16,882 nucleotides of DNA from Clostridiales bacterium UBA1770 (GTDB taxonomy: Bacteria; Bacillota; Clostridia; Oscillospirales; CAG-272), in the NCBI GenBank assembly GCA_002315325.1, contig DCGU01000059.1, positions 1-16,882 of the forward strand, read 5' to 3'. The notes under the pieces are model-generated. The model saw only the letters and a program-made list of their open reading frames with translations. It was not told the origin of the DNA and ran no database searches. The stretch's first letter is position 1; the number at the start of each line of letters is the position of its first letter. The position numbers and the translations under genes were made by a program. Below, one piece after another: positions 1-6,334 of this stretch.

Positions 1-1
1 T

Positions 2-85
2 TGCGAAAAATTCTTGACATTACCAACCGGTTGCCACCTGGCGTGTCTGCGACTCGACGATATGAAAGAATACTACTCGGAATAA
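2..85 (+). CDS. Possible 3' end of an unidentified gene (partial)
   Basis: A frame open from the window edge ends at TAA 83-85, directly before the hairpin at 91-122, which is where a gene would be expected to stop. It would encode the last 27 residues of a protein, including LPTGCHLACLRL and MKEYYSE. A second frame stays open to the TGA at 127-129 but runs through the hairpin, so I prefer the first. There are too few residues to name a family. The piece may equally be non-coding. Confidence 0.25.
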   Translation, partial: CEKFLTLPTGCHLACLRLDDMKEYYSE

Positions 86-122
86 AAAAAGCGGCTTTCA
101 TAGAAAAATCTATGAAAACCGC
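84..122 (-). terminator. Intrinsic terminator of the TIR operon
   Basis: Arms 91-103 and 110-122 pair over 12 of 13 positions (one C/A mismatch) around a six-base loop. Seven A residues at 84-90 become the U-tract when read on the minus strand. It lies about 10 bp past the stop codon of the membrane-protein gene, so it ends the minus-strand operon. On the plus strand the hairpin lacks a U-tract. Confidence 0.85.
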
Positions 123-132
123 AAATTGATAA

Positions 133-759
133 TTATTTCTCGTTAAAAGCAATTCTGTGCAAGCAATTCATATACTCGATCATTTTAGTATTTGTGGTTA
201 CCAAGTCCTTGACCAACTCATCATACTGCGGGAACTGCTTTTGGATGACTTGAGGATCTTCCGTGGAATTTTTACTTTTTTCTTGATCATACCACTTTCT
301 AAAACGTGCTTGCCATTTTGTAAGATGTGGACGAAGACCTTCGTTGAGTACTTTTTGCGAGATATTTACAAGTTCTCCGGAATAAGAAAGACGTTCTACC
401 GGAATATCTTTGAGCAACTCACGTGCAATACCGAAAAATTGATACCAAGAATTATAGACTTCTTCGATAACATCATCGTCTTCTTCAAACATCAGACCAA
501 TTTTCCGAGTGGATAATTCCACCCAGAGTTTGTAAGCAATTTCTTGGTCTTTTCGATTGTATTTGATTGTGACACTGCTATTGCCTATACCAAGCGTTGC
601 TTGATCAATTGTCACGGAATGCCTGAATATAAAAGGGATGATTTTCTTTAGAACCCAAGCCACAATTCCTACTACGGCAAACAGAATGATTATCGCGAGC
701 CAGTTAAGTTTGAGCAGAACGGTATACCAATTATCAAAAGAAACATCTATTATGTCCAT
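133..759 (-). CDS. Single-pass membrane protein of a TIR operon, putative effector
   Basis: A 208-residue protein with one hydrophobic segment at about residues 19-37, followed by Lys-Lys. This suggests a short N-terminal tail and a large cytosolic C-terminal part. The cytosolic part is charged and well ordered, with KLWVELSTRKIGL, EEDDDVIEEVYNSWYQFFGI and HLTKWQARFRKWYDQ as the most family-like stretches. I recognise no enzymatic domain: no Macro, SLOG or SIR2 motif. Its ATG (757-759) shares one base with the stop of the upstream TIR gene (TAATG on the minus strand), so the two are translationally coupled and probably made in fixed ratio. By analogy with Thoeris, where a TIR enzyme makes a nucleotide signal and a partner executes cell damage, this membrane protein is the best candidate for sensor or executioner. 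That role is inferred from context only. Confidence 0.8.
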   Translation of the reverse strand: MDIIDVSFDNWYTVLLKLNWLAIIILFAVVGIVAWVLKKIIPFIFRHSVTIDQATLGIGNSSVTIKYNRKDQEIAYKLWVELSTRKIGLMFEEDDDVIEEVYNSWYQFFGIARELLKDIPVERLSYSGELVNISQKVLNEGLRPHLTKWQARFRKWYDQEKSKNSTEDPQVIQKQFPQYDELVKDLVTTNTKMIEYMNCLHRIAFNEK

Positions 760-1301
760 TATTCGTTCTCCCCGAGATTGCGTCTCATTTGAAGTCTCTT
801 ATTATTGATTTTATCTCTTAGTAGTATTCTGTTATCAAAGGCTTCTTGAATTATTTCGTCATAATGCGAGATGGCATAATCCCATGTATAAAATTTGGCA
901 TAACCAGAGGCAAGATTATCGTACACTCGACCAGGCACGTCAGCAGGATTATACGTGTTGCTTGAAGAAATTGGGAACTCAGGAAGCGCAATAGCAACCA
1001 GTCCCGAGTTTCCATTAATACTTGCACGCAGGCCAGCATAGATTTCCCAGTCGACATGCTTACGTTTTCTCGTATTCGGTCCTACCAAAACTACGACTAC
1101 AGAGGAATCGCTTACTTTTTCCTCTCTAATCAGTTTTTTGATGTATGCGTCAGAATCGTCTGGATCATATTCACCATCTTCCACGGATTTGTTGATTACA
1201 TTTGCGGATAAATGATCCACTATGTACTTTTTGTAGTATTCGTCGTCTCTATGATAAAAACTGATGAACACCTTGTGCTTCGGCTTTTCGTAAAAATACA
1301 T
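759..1301 (-). CDS. ThsB-like TIR domain protein (DUF1863 type)
   Basis: A 180-residue stand-alone TIR-like protein. KVFISFYHRDD (residues 10-20) matches the first beta strand and following loop of the MTH538/DUF1863 branch. VVVVLVGPNT (68-77) is the central strand, and HVDWEIYAGL (82-91) carries the conserved WE pair where TIR NADases have their catalytic glutamate (E86). In this branch ThsB of Thoeris converts NAD into a cyclic or conjugated ADP-ribose signal after phage infection. The same reaction is likely but not proven here. A GGAGGA ribosome-binding site lies 17 bp downstream of the long TIR gene. The stop codon overlaps the start of the membrane-protein gene. No SIR2-SLOG or Macro ThsA gene is present in the window, so this is not a standard Thoeris type I or II locus. 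Confidence 0.88.
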   Translation of the reverse strand: MYFYEKPKHKVFISFYHRDDEYYKKYIVDHLSANVINKSVEDGEYDPDDSDAYIKKLIREEKVSDSSVVVVLVGPNTRKRKHVDWEIYAGLRASINGNSGLVAIALPEFPISSSNTYNPADVPGRVYDNLASGYAKFYTWDYAISHYDEIIQEAFDNRILLRDKINNKRLQMRRNLGENE

Positions 1302-1318
1302 GTTATTTCCTCCATTAG

Positions 1319-2497
1319 TTACATGAGTTTTAGTTTTTTATAGTCAGGATCTATAAACCATAGTGACTTATCATCTTGTAATGAAAAATCACCAGAACGT
1401 ATTTGGTCGATAGAGATAGTAGAGATTCTCTTGTTTAAACCGTGAAAATAATTCAATTCATACTTTACCCATTTTGAGGCAATAGAAGCGGGCGATGATA
1501 CGAAAATTACTTGCTCGGATTGCTGAAGACGCGTTTCAATTACCGATAGAGTTGCATGAGAAACCAATGTGCGCTTTAGGTAGTCCGAGTCGCTTATCCA
1601 ATCACAGTAAACATCGTATCCCTCGCCGTTCAAATATTCGATTAATGCTTGAACCGATGAATAGTCAGCACTACTGTGGGATATGAAATAATCATAATGT
1701 TTGATGCGCTGCTCTTTTGAATTTGATATCCTGTATTCTAACTCTTCCGGAATTTCCTTGATGTTGAAAGTTTCTTTTGAGTATACGTTTCGTAAATATT
1801 CTTTTCGCTTCTTATTCTCAGTGTGAATCTGCATATGCTTTTGAGTCCGCAATTGAGCATAATGTCCGAGAACTAATAGATGCCGAACCGCTTCGCTTCT
1901 TAACTGAAAATTAATCTCGCTATGTGCAATTTTTTTAAAAAAAGAGATAACTTTGGGGCAATAATATTTTTTTAACTCCACCATGATGTACACTCTGTCT
2001 TTTTGAGAGGTGTTTTTCCTCTCATAAAAGCCCATCAGTACATCTAAATATTTTGGTTCGACCTTTTGCATCCGCTCCATTGCTTTATCGATTTTTGATT
2101 GCCTTTTATCAATAGCTCGTTGTAAATCAGATGCAATAATCCTTGCTTTTTCTTTTCCTTGGTCGGTCCCGAATTCGGCTAAGAGTTTTTCGCGACCATG
2201 CGAAGAAAGAAGTTTTTGAACGGACGGGAGATTAGCAATGATACGATCGGGCGGATACATATTATATCGCCTTTTCCGCCCCATTTTTACGAGCTTTCTA
2301 TCGGTAATTTGACATTCTATATATCGTTCTTCAATGATTCTCCAGTCAAAGGGGTAATATCGCTTTAGCAACGCGATTATATCAGACAACTCGTATTCCT
2401 TTGGAAGAAGGCACGCGATATTTGATGTATATGCATTGAATTTTTTATCGATGTCTTCGCGGAATAGTTGCTGTGCATGTTTAGTAAAACCGCTCAT
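1319..2497 (-). CDS. Long protein with C-terminal TIR domain
   Basis: A 392-residue protein. Residues 1 to about 260 are mostly helical and basic with no family I can name; part of this region (about 150-230) is Lys-rich and may be a helical-repeat or nucleic-acid-binding segment. From residue 268, YDYFISHSSAD starts a TIR domain. DVYCDW, VIFVSSPAS and SKWVKYEL follow, the last holding the probable catalytic glutamate E347. The TIR domain therefore appears complete. It differs clearly from the DUF1863-type TIR next door, so one operon contains two TIR branches. The start codon is preceded by GAGGT inside the 3' end of the HTH gene (3-bp gap), consistent with coupled expression. It is likely a second NAD-processing or sensing component of the same defence module. 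Confidence 0.82.
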   Translation of the reverse strand: MSGFTKHAQQLFREDIDKKFNAYTSNIACLLPKEYELSDIIALLKRYYPFDWRIIEERYIECQITDRKLVKMGRKRRYNMYPPDRIIANLPSVQKLLSSHGREKLLAEFGTDQGKEKARIIASDLQRAIDKRQSKIDKAMERMQKVEPKYLDVLMGFYERKNTSQKDRVYIMVELKKYYCPKVISFFKKIAHSEINFQLRSEAVRHLLVLGHYAQLRTQKHMQIHTENKKRKEYLRNVYSKETFNIKEIPEELEYRISNSKEQRIKHYDYFISHSSADYSSVQALIEYLNGEGYDVYCDWISDSDYLKRTLVSHATLSVIETRLQQSEQVIFVSSPASIASKWVKYELNYFHGLNKRISTISIDQIRSGDFSLQDDKSLWFIDPDYKKLKLM

Positions 2498-2500
2498 CGC

Positions 2501-2959
2501 TTACCTCGTCTTTTGGCTTTCTTGGTTGATTATCGAAGTAAATTCATTTCCCAATTTGCATAATTTCAAGAAAGAATAAGACGATATTGAATTACCTCGA
2601 AGAAACGATTTAATTGTGTTTACAGCAAGGCTGGTTTGTTGAGAAATATTGATTGGAGCCGAGTTCGTTTTGCGCATGTATTCCAGCAAGGCTTCTCTGA
2701 TGTTATCATTCAATGATTCATAATCAGATACCTTACTAATTGCGATAACAGAGGTGTCATCCGGAGGAACTGATGTTATTAGGTCTTCAAAACCGCAACC
2801 AAGATATTCTCCTATCTTATCAACGACCTCAAGAGAAACATAATACCCTTTACGCATCTTTGTCAGTGTAGCAGTTGAAACCCCAGTGCCTTCAGCAAGC
2901 TCGCGCTGGGTTATATCTTTTTCTTTGAGCATCTTCCACAATTTGTGATAATAAACCAT
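2501..2959 (-). CDS. Tandem HTH (Cro/CI-type) regulator of the TIR operon
   Basis: A 152-residue protein. Residues 1-62 form an XRE-like helix-turn-helix (DITQRELAEGTGVSTATLTKMRKG) of the short HTH_26 kind often seen in clostridial mobile DNA. The C-terminal part has a second HTH-like pattern (INISQQTSLAVNTIKSFLRG, about residues 103-122), so the protein may carry two recognition helices. It is the first gene of the minus-strand operon, with a GAGGG ribosome-binding site and a consensus promoter about 35 bp upstream. The simplest reading is an autorepressor that keeps the TIR genes low until infection. It could instead be an activator. Confidence 0.85.
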   Translation of the reverse strand: MVYYHKLWKMLKEKDITQRELAEGTGVSTATLTKMRKGYYVSLEVVDKIGEYLGCGFEDLITSVPPDDTSVIAISKVSDYESLNDNIREALLEYMRKTNSAPINISQQTSLAVNTIKSFLRGNSISSYSFLKLCKLGNEFTSIINQESQKTR

Positions 2960-2990
2960 ATCTTTCCCTCATTGAAACATTACTACAGGA

Positions 2991-3018
2991 ATTATATCAC
3001 ACATTTTTCAAAAGTCAA
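2991..3018 (-). promoter_or_regulatory. Sigma-70/SigA promoter of the TIR operon
   Basis: On the minus strand, TTGACT (3018-3013) and TATAAT (2996-2991) are separated by 16 bp. The start of transcription would fall near 2984, about 25 bp before the ATG of the HTH gene. Spacing and sequence are near consensus, suggesting that repression rather than a weak promoter keeps the operon off. Confidence 0.8.
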
Positions 3019-3069
3019 TAGGTTCACCAAATAAATCATCTGACAATAGGAGAAAGGGAGTGAGTCCGT

Positions 3070-3666
3070 ATGGGAAAAGTGCTTTTCACAAGCGATCTGC
3101 ATTTCGGGCACGAAAACGTGATCCGTTTCGATGGGCGTCCGTTTTCAAACGTTGAAGAAATGGACAACGAATTGATTAGGCGGTGGAACGCAAAAGTTGC
3201 GCCCGGTGATCTGGTATACGTTCTTGGCGACTTTATCTGGAAAAGCCGGAACGACAATGCTGCGGAACTAATCCGTTCGCTTCACGGGCAGATCATTCTG
3301 ATCAAAGGCAATCACGACCGCTTTCTCCACAACGCCAAAGCCAAGGATGCCTTGGCGGGGATAAAGGACTACGATGACATCTGTGTGACGTTGGAAGACG
3401 GAACACAAAAACGATGCATCCTCAGTCATTATTTCATCCCCATGTACAACGGTCACAGATACGGCGCTATTCATCTTCACGGTCATTCCCACAACACCGA
3501 GGAAGCGCAACTGGAATTGGAAATTGCTGAGGAACTGAAAGCCAAGGGGTTACCTAATGAGATATTCAACGTCGGCTGTATGTACTGGAACTACGAGCCG
3601 GTGACGCTGGACGAAATACTCAGAGCGAACCCCATGGGAGAGGTGCAAAATGATTGCCAGTTATAA
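3070..3666 (+). CDS. Calcineurin-like metallophosphoesterase
   Basis: A 198-residue protein with all the metal-binding motifs of the calcineurin-like phosphoesterase fold: DLH at residues 9-11, GD at 53-54, GNHD at 80-83, H120 in LSHY, and GHSH at 138-141. It is therefore probably an active two-metal phosphatase, phosphodiesterase or nuclease. The small size and the SDLHFGHENVIRFDGRPF start match the stand-alone phosphoesterases often carried on phages and mobile elements. GGGAG lies nine bases before the ATG. The last 17 bp overlap the next gene, a small HTH protein, so the two are coupled. The substrate is unknown; nucleotide 2',3'-cyclic phosphates or RNA ends are guesses. Confidence 0.9.
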   Translation: MGKVLFTSDLHFGHENVIRFDGRPFSNVEEMDNELIRRWNAKVAPGDLVYVLGDFIWKSRNDNAAELIRSLHGQIILIKGNHDRFLHNAKAKDALAGIKDYDDICVTLEDGTQKRCILSHYFIPMYNGHRYGAIHLHGHSHNTEEAQLELEIAEELKAKGLPNEIFNVGCMYWNYEPVTLDEILRANPMGEVQNDCQL

Positions 3667-3880
3667 GCCGTTGTTCAAGCTGATGATAGACCGTGAGATA
3701 AAAAGCAAGCAACTTGCAAAAGCGGCAAATGTCAGTGTTGCAACTATCTGCAAAATGAAAAAAGACGGAGCGAGGGTCTATTCGGATGTTCTCGACAAGA
3801 TCTGTCGCGCGCTGGATTGTCCCATCGGTGCCGTCGTTACCCTTATCCCCGGACCTCAAGAAATGAATATCAACCAATAA
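3650..3880 (+). CDS. Small XRE-type HTH protein
   Basis: A 76-residue protein that is almost only a helix-turn-helix: KSKQLAKAANVSVATICKMKKDGARVYSDVLDKICRALDCPIGAVV. It belongs to the same short HTH_26-like class as the N-terminus of the TIR-operon regulator, with the same order of conserved positions, but the two are clearly diverged. GGGAGAGGT upstream of the ATG is a good ribosome-binding site inside the phosphoesterase gene, which it overlaps by 17 bp. A hairpin terminator overlaps its last bases. It is probably a repressor of its own short operon or of nearby genes. Confidence 0.85.
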   Translation: MIASYKPLFKLMIDREIKSKQLAKAANVSVATICKMKKDGARVYSDVLDKICRALDCPIGAVVTLIPGPQEMNINQ

Positions 3881-3900
3881 AAGCACCTTCGGGTGCTTTT
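3879..3900 (+). terminator. Hairpin terminator between the HTH gene and metK
   Basis: AAAAGCACC (3879-3887), loop TTCG, GGTGCTTTT (3892-3900): a 9-bp perfect stem with an extra-stable tetraloop, its 3' arm ending in TTTT. It overlaps the end of the HTH gene and ends 18 bp before the metK ATG, leaving no space for a promoter between them. metK must depend on read-through, on a promoter inside the upstream genes, or on regulated antitermination. Confidence 0.8.
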
Positions 3901-3918
3901 CCATTTGAAAGGAGAAAT

Positions 3919-5139
3919 ATGAAACAGTTTAAAACAGCAGAAAGCGTATGCATGGGACACCCCGACAAACTGTGCGATTATATCGCTGACAGCATCCTCG
4001 ACCGGTGCCTGAAACTCGACAGAAACGCGCGTGTTGCGTGCGAAGTGATGGCGACCAAAGGCAATATCATTATTGCCGGTGAGATCAGTCTCATGCGCAT
4101 CGTCAACAAGAACAGGATCATTCTCGAAACGGCAAAGGAAGCCGTCAAGAATGTCGGTTACAACCCCGAAGACTTCACGTTCCAAGTCCTGGTCCACAGG
4201 CAGAGCGAGGACATCGCTCACGGTGTGGAGCACTCGTTGGAAACCCGCGACGGTGATGCAGAAATGCTCGGCGCGGGCGATCAGGGAACGGTATACGGAT
4301 ACGCGACCGATGAAACCGAGGATTTCCTGCCTCTGCCGTTGGTTCTCGCGCACCGGCTCTGCCGATTTACCGATGAAGCAAGACAGAAGAATGTCATCCC
4401 CGCGCTTCGCCCCGATGGGAAAGCACAGGTGACAATCGAATACGAGAAGGACAAGCCCGTCCGTGTGGAAGCGATTGTCCTTTCCGTTCAACACGCAGAG
4501 GATGCCGATCTGACGGAGTTGCGCGAACTTCTCAACACGCACGTGATCAAGCGCGCGTTTGAGATCTTTCCTCTCGATGAGCAGACCAAAGTCTACATCA
4601 ATCCGAGCGGACGGTTCGTAGAAGGCGGTCCCGCAGCCGACACGGGTTTAACCGGAAGAAAGATCATGGTTGATACCTATGGCGGTCTTGCATCACACGG
4701 GGGCGGTGCTTTCTCGGGAAAGGATCCCACGAAGGTGGATCGAAGCGGCGCGTATATGGCGCGCTACATTGCGAAGACCATCGTCAGAACCGGTCTTGCC
4801 AAACGTTGCGAGATTGCGATCTCGTATGCCATCGGGAAAGCAAAGCCCGTGGCTGTCGCCGTCAACACGTTCGGGACTTCCGAAATGAGCGATGAAGCCC
4901 TCGCCGAGATTGTGAACCGTGTCTACAACATGAGTCCAGGCTCGATTATTGAGCGCCTCGGTCTGTTCAGACCGATTTTTGCCACCACAGCTCAGTACGG
5001 ACACTTCCATCCCGACTTCCCGTGGGAACTCGAGGACTTGTCCGCGCAACTGTTTCAGGCGGTCGCAGACGGGAGTAGACAGAAGCCCCGCGAATTCGAC
5101 ACGAGCGCGTTCTTCGAATCCGCAATGAGAAAAAAGTGA
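3919..5139 (+). CDS. metK: S-adenosylmethionine synthetase (MetK family)
   Basis: A 406-residue enzyme that makes S-adenosylmethionine from methionine and ATP in the cytosol. Signature motifs are intact: GHPDKLCD (residues 13-20, with H14, D16 and K17), GAGDQG in the loop that closes the active site, NPSGRFV, GLTGRKIMVDTYGG, and HGGGAFSGKDPTKVDRSGAYMAR near the phosphate site. Length fits the family. A longer reading frame begins at 3817 but only shadows the HTH gene; the ATG at 3919 has AAAGGAG six bases upstream and the usual start MKQFKTAESV. Some positions are atypical compared with housekeeping enzymes, for example GTVYGYA after GAGDQG and ATTAQYGHFHPDFPWE near the end. Together with the accessory context this suggests a second, horizontally acquired copy. 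Whether the host has another metK cannot be seen here. Confidence 0.95.
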   Translation: MKQFKTAESVCMGHPDKLCDYIADSILDRCLKLDRNARVACEVMATKGNIIIAGEISLMRIVNKNRIILETAKEAVKNVGYNPEDFTFQVLVHRQSEDIAHGVEHSLETRDGDAEMLGAGDQGTVYGYATDETEDFLPLPLVLAHRLCRFTDEARQKNVIPALRPDGKAQVTIEYEKDKPVRVEAIVLSVQHAEDADLTELRELLNTHVIKRAFEIFPLDEQTKVYINPSGRFVEGGPAADTGLTGRKIMVDTYGGLASHGGGAFSGKDPTKVDRSGAYMARYIAKTIVRTGLAKRCEIAISYAIGKAKPVAVAVNTFGTSEMSDEALAEIVNRVYNMSPGSIIERLGLFRPIFATTAQYGHFHPDFPWELEDLSAQLFQAVADGSRQKPREFDTSAFFESAMRKK

Positions 5140-5169
5140 GCAACCATCGAACTTTTTTTCGAAAACCTA

Positions 5170-5224
5170 TTGACAAATCCAAATTCTGTGCTATACTACA
5201 ATGATTTAGCGGTGCACAGCTAAA
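5170..5224 (+). promoter_or_regulatory. Promoter and inverted repeat ahead of the nucleotidyltransferase
   Basis: TTGACA (5170-5175) and TATACT (5192-5197) are spaced by 16 bp. Just past the expected transcription start is an inverted repeat, TTTAGC (5205-5210) and GCTAAA (5219-5224), around an 8-base centre containing the palindrome GTGCAC. It could be an operator or a 5' leader hairpin. A GGAGAAG ribosome-binding site follows at the ATG. Confidence 0.7.
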
Positions 5225-5254
5225 TGGTCGGGTTGGGGAAAAAAGGAGAAGAAT

Positions 5255-5929
5255 ATGTACACCTTAGTCGATGAAGCTGAAGCCAAACGTTATCGCTCAG
5301 CTTGCGCCAACATCCTGACTCAAACCAGGGACACGCTGAACCGGAAACATGAGATCAACACCCAATTCACCCTTGTGGGAAGTGGCGCGCGGAATCTTAT
5401 CACGCGCAACGGGAACGGTCCATACGATCTGGATTACAACCTGCAGATCATCAGCATGCCCCAAAAGTATTGGGATGATTTGAACAACTTGAAAGAAACC
5501 GTCAGACGGGAGCTGAATCAGGCAGTCGGGGGAACATACTTCTCAGATGGACACGATTCCACTTCGGTACTGACGTCGAACCTGCATTTCAACGATTCGC
5601 CCAATCTCGAATTCAGTTTTGATATCGCGATTCTGGGCAAGAACTCTAACGGAGATTGGTGCCGTTTGATCCACAACAAAAATCAGTGGTCATTCGGTCT
5701 CAACGGGCAGTTCACATGGTGTGAGATGCCAAGCTCCAAGAACGTCTATGAAAAAGCTCGTGAGATTAAAGCGCGCGGGGAGTGGCTCCAAGTGCGGGAA
5801 AAATACGTGGATTTGAAGAACATGTATTTGGAACACGGGGACACAAATCATCCGTCGTTTGTCTGCTATGTCGAAGCCGTGAATGAAGTCCATCAAAGAC
5901 TTTTCAGAAACGGAGGAAAACGGAGATGA
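5255..5929 (+). CDS. Nucleotidyltransferase-fold protein
   Basis: A 224-residue protein with the core of the polymerase-beta/nucleotidyltransferase superfamily: VGSGARN (residues 41-47, the GS motif), DLD (58-60) as two metal ligands, and D123 in EFSFDIAIL as the third acid. The catalytic triad is complete, so it probably transfers a nucleotide or makes an oligonucleotide signal. It is shorter than typical CD-NTases (cGAS-like, roughly 300-400 residues) and lacks an obvious C-terminal helical domain, so I do not call it CBASS. It has its own promoter, and its stop overlaps the start of a 46-residue peptide gene (ATGA). Alternatives are an MNT-like antitoxin or an RNA/tRNA-modifying enzyme. 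Confidence 0.75.
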   Translation: MYTLVDEAEAKRYRSACANILTQTRDTLNRKHEINTQFTLVGSGARNLITRNGNGPYDLDYNLQIISMPQKYWDDLNNLKETVRRELNQAVGGTYFSDGHDSTSVLTSNLHFNDSPNLEFSFDIAILGKNSNGDWCRLIHNKNQWSFGLNGQFTWCEMPSSKNVYEKAREIKARGEWLQVREKYVDLKNMYLEHGDTNHPSFVCYVEAVNEVHQRLFRNGGKRR

Positions 5930-6066
5930 GCAAACAAGGCGGTCATGGAGTGTCCGGAAATACGCACACTCAGTCGCAGTTGAATTCGTATGCCAATCAG
6001 CATAATCCGAACAACAACGAATACTGGCACAGCCGTGATAATGGGAACAACAAGAGTGGCAAATAA
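5926..6066 (+). CDS. 46-residue Asn/His/Gln-rich peptide
   Basis: Starts in the ATGA overlap with the nucleotidyltransferase stop and has a strong GGAGG/CGGAG upstream, so it is very likely translated. The product is hydrophilic and low in complexity: 10 of 46 residues are Asn, with QSQ, NQHNPNNNEYW and a Lys end, and no Cys, signal peptide or membrane segment. It is probably disordered. I recall similar short QSQ/HNPNN peptides in Bacillota but cannot name a family. Tight coupling suggests that it binds or is modified by the nucleotidyltransferase; this is inference. Confidence 0.65.
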   Translation: MSKQGGHGVSGNTHTQSQLNSYANQHNPNNNEYWHSRDNGNNKSGK

Positions 6067-6183
6067 GTGTTTTTCGTGATCCAATAAAGCGCAAACGACT
6101 TTTTCCAAATAATAATCATTTATCCATCTTGGTAAATCTTACGCCAAAAGACAAAAAGATATTTGACATTTTTAAAAAAACTA

Positions 6184-6212
6184 TTGACATTAATGCTCCG
6201 CCGGAGTATAAT
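6184..6212 (+). promoter_or_regulatory. Perfect consensus promoter of the type III toxin-antitoxin locus
   Basis: TTGACA (6184-6189), a 17-bp spacer, and TATAAT (6207-6212). The spacer ends in the palindrome CTCCGCCGGAG (6196-6206), a possible operator. A very strong promoter fits a locus that must keep making a short-lived RNA antitoxin. From 6067 to the promoter nothing else is recognisable; the sequence is AT-rich with a second TTGACA-like box at about 6163. Confidence 0.85.
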
Positions 6213-6240
6213 AATGTACAAAGAGTTATGCTCTTCGTTT

Positions 6241-6330
6241 GAGGCGTTTGTCGGAAGCGCCTGGCTAATAAAAAACCGAAGAAATTGCGAGGGGTTTGTC
6301 GGGACACCTGGCTAATAAAAAACCGAAGAA
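6241..6330 (+). repeat. Two tandem antitoxin repeats
   Basis: Copies at 6241-6283 and 6289-6330 (43 and 42 nt, period 47-48). The 3' part, CCTGGCTAATAAAAAACCGA and the next four bases, is identical in both; the 5' halves share GTTTGTCGG. Differences fall mostly in stem-1 positions: in copy 2 AGG (6290-6292) still pairs with CCT (6307-6309), and TCGG (6299-6302) still pairs with CCGA (6323-6326). Confidence 0.85.
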
Positions 6331-6334
6331 CTTG

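Noticed and set aside
2..85. HECT-ligase-like C-terminus suggested by LPTGCHLACLRL
   Set aside because: The likeness covers about 12 residues and a eukaryotic ligase is implausible beside bacterial operons.
157..516. Plus-strand reading frame of 119 residues opposite the membrane-protein gene
   Set aside because: No ribosome-binding site and unlikely composition; the minus-strand frame has operon context and a membrane segment.
3817..3918. N-terminal extension of metK
   Set aside because: Overlaps the HTH gene and terminator; the ATG at 3919 has a proper ribosome-binding site and the usual MetK start.
3881..3918. SAM riboswitch before metK
   Set aside because: Only 38 bases lie between the HTH stop and the metK start, and they hold a plain terminator hairpin, not an aptamer.
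3856..4542. Minus-strand reading frame of 228 residues opposite metK
   Set aside because: Antisense shadow of a well-supported MetK with all motifs.
5255..5929. CBASS cyclase
   Set aside because: Catalytic acids are present, but the protein is too short and no CBASS effector gene lies beside it.
6241..6330. CRISPR array from the repeated units
   Set aside because: Only two copies separated by 5 bp with no spacers; layout fits a type III antitoxin.
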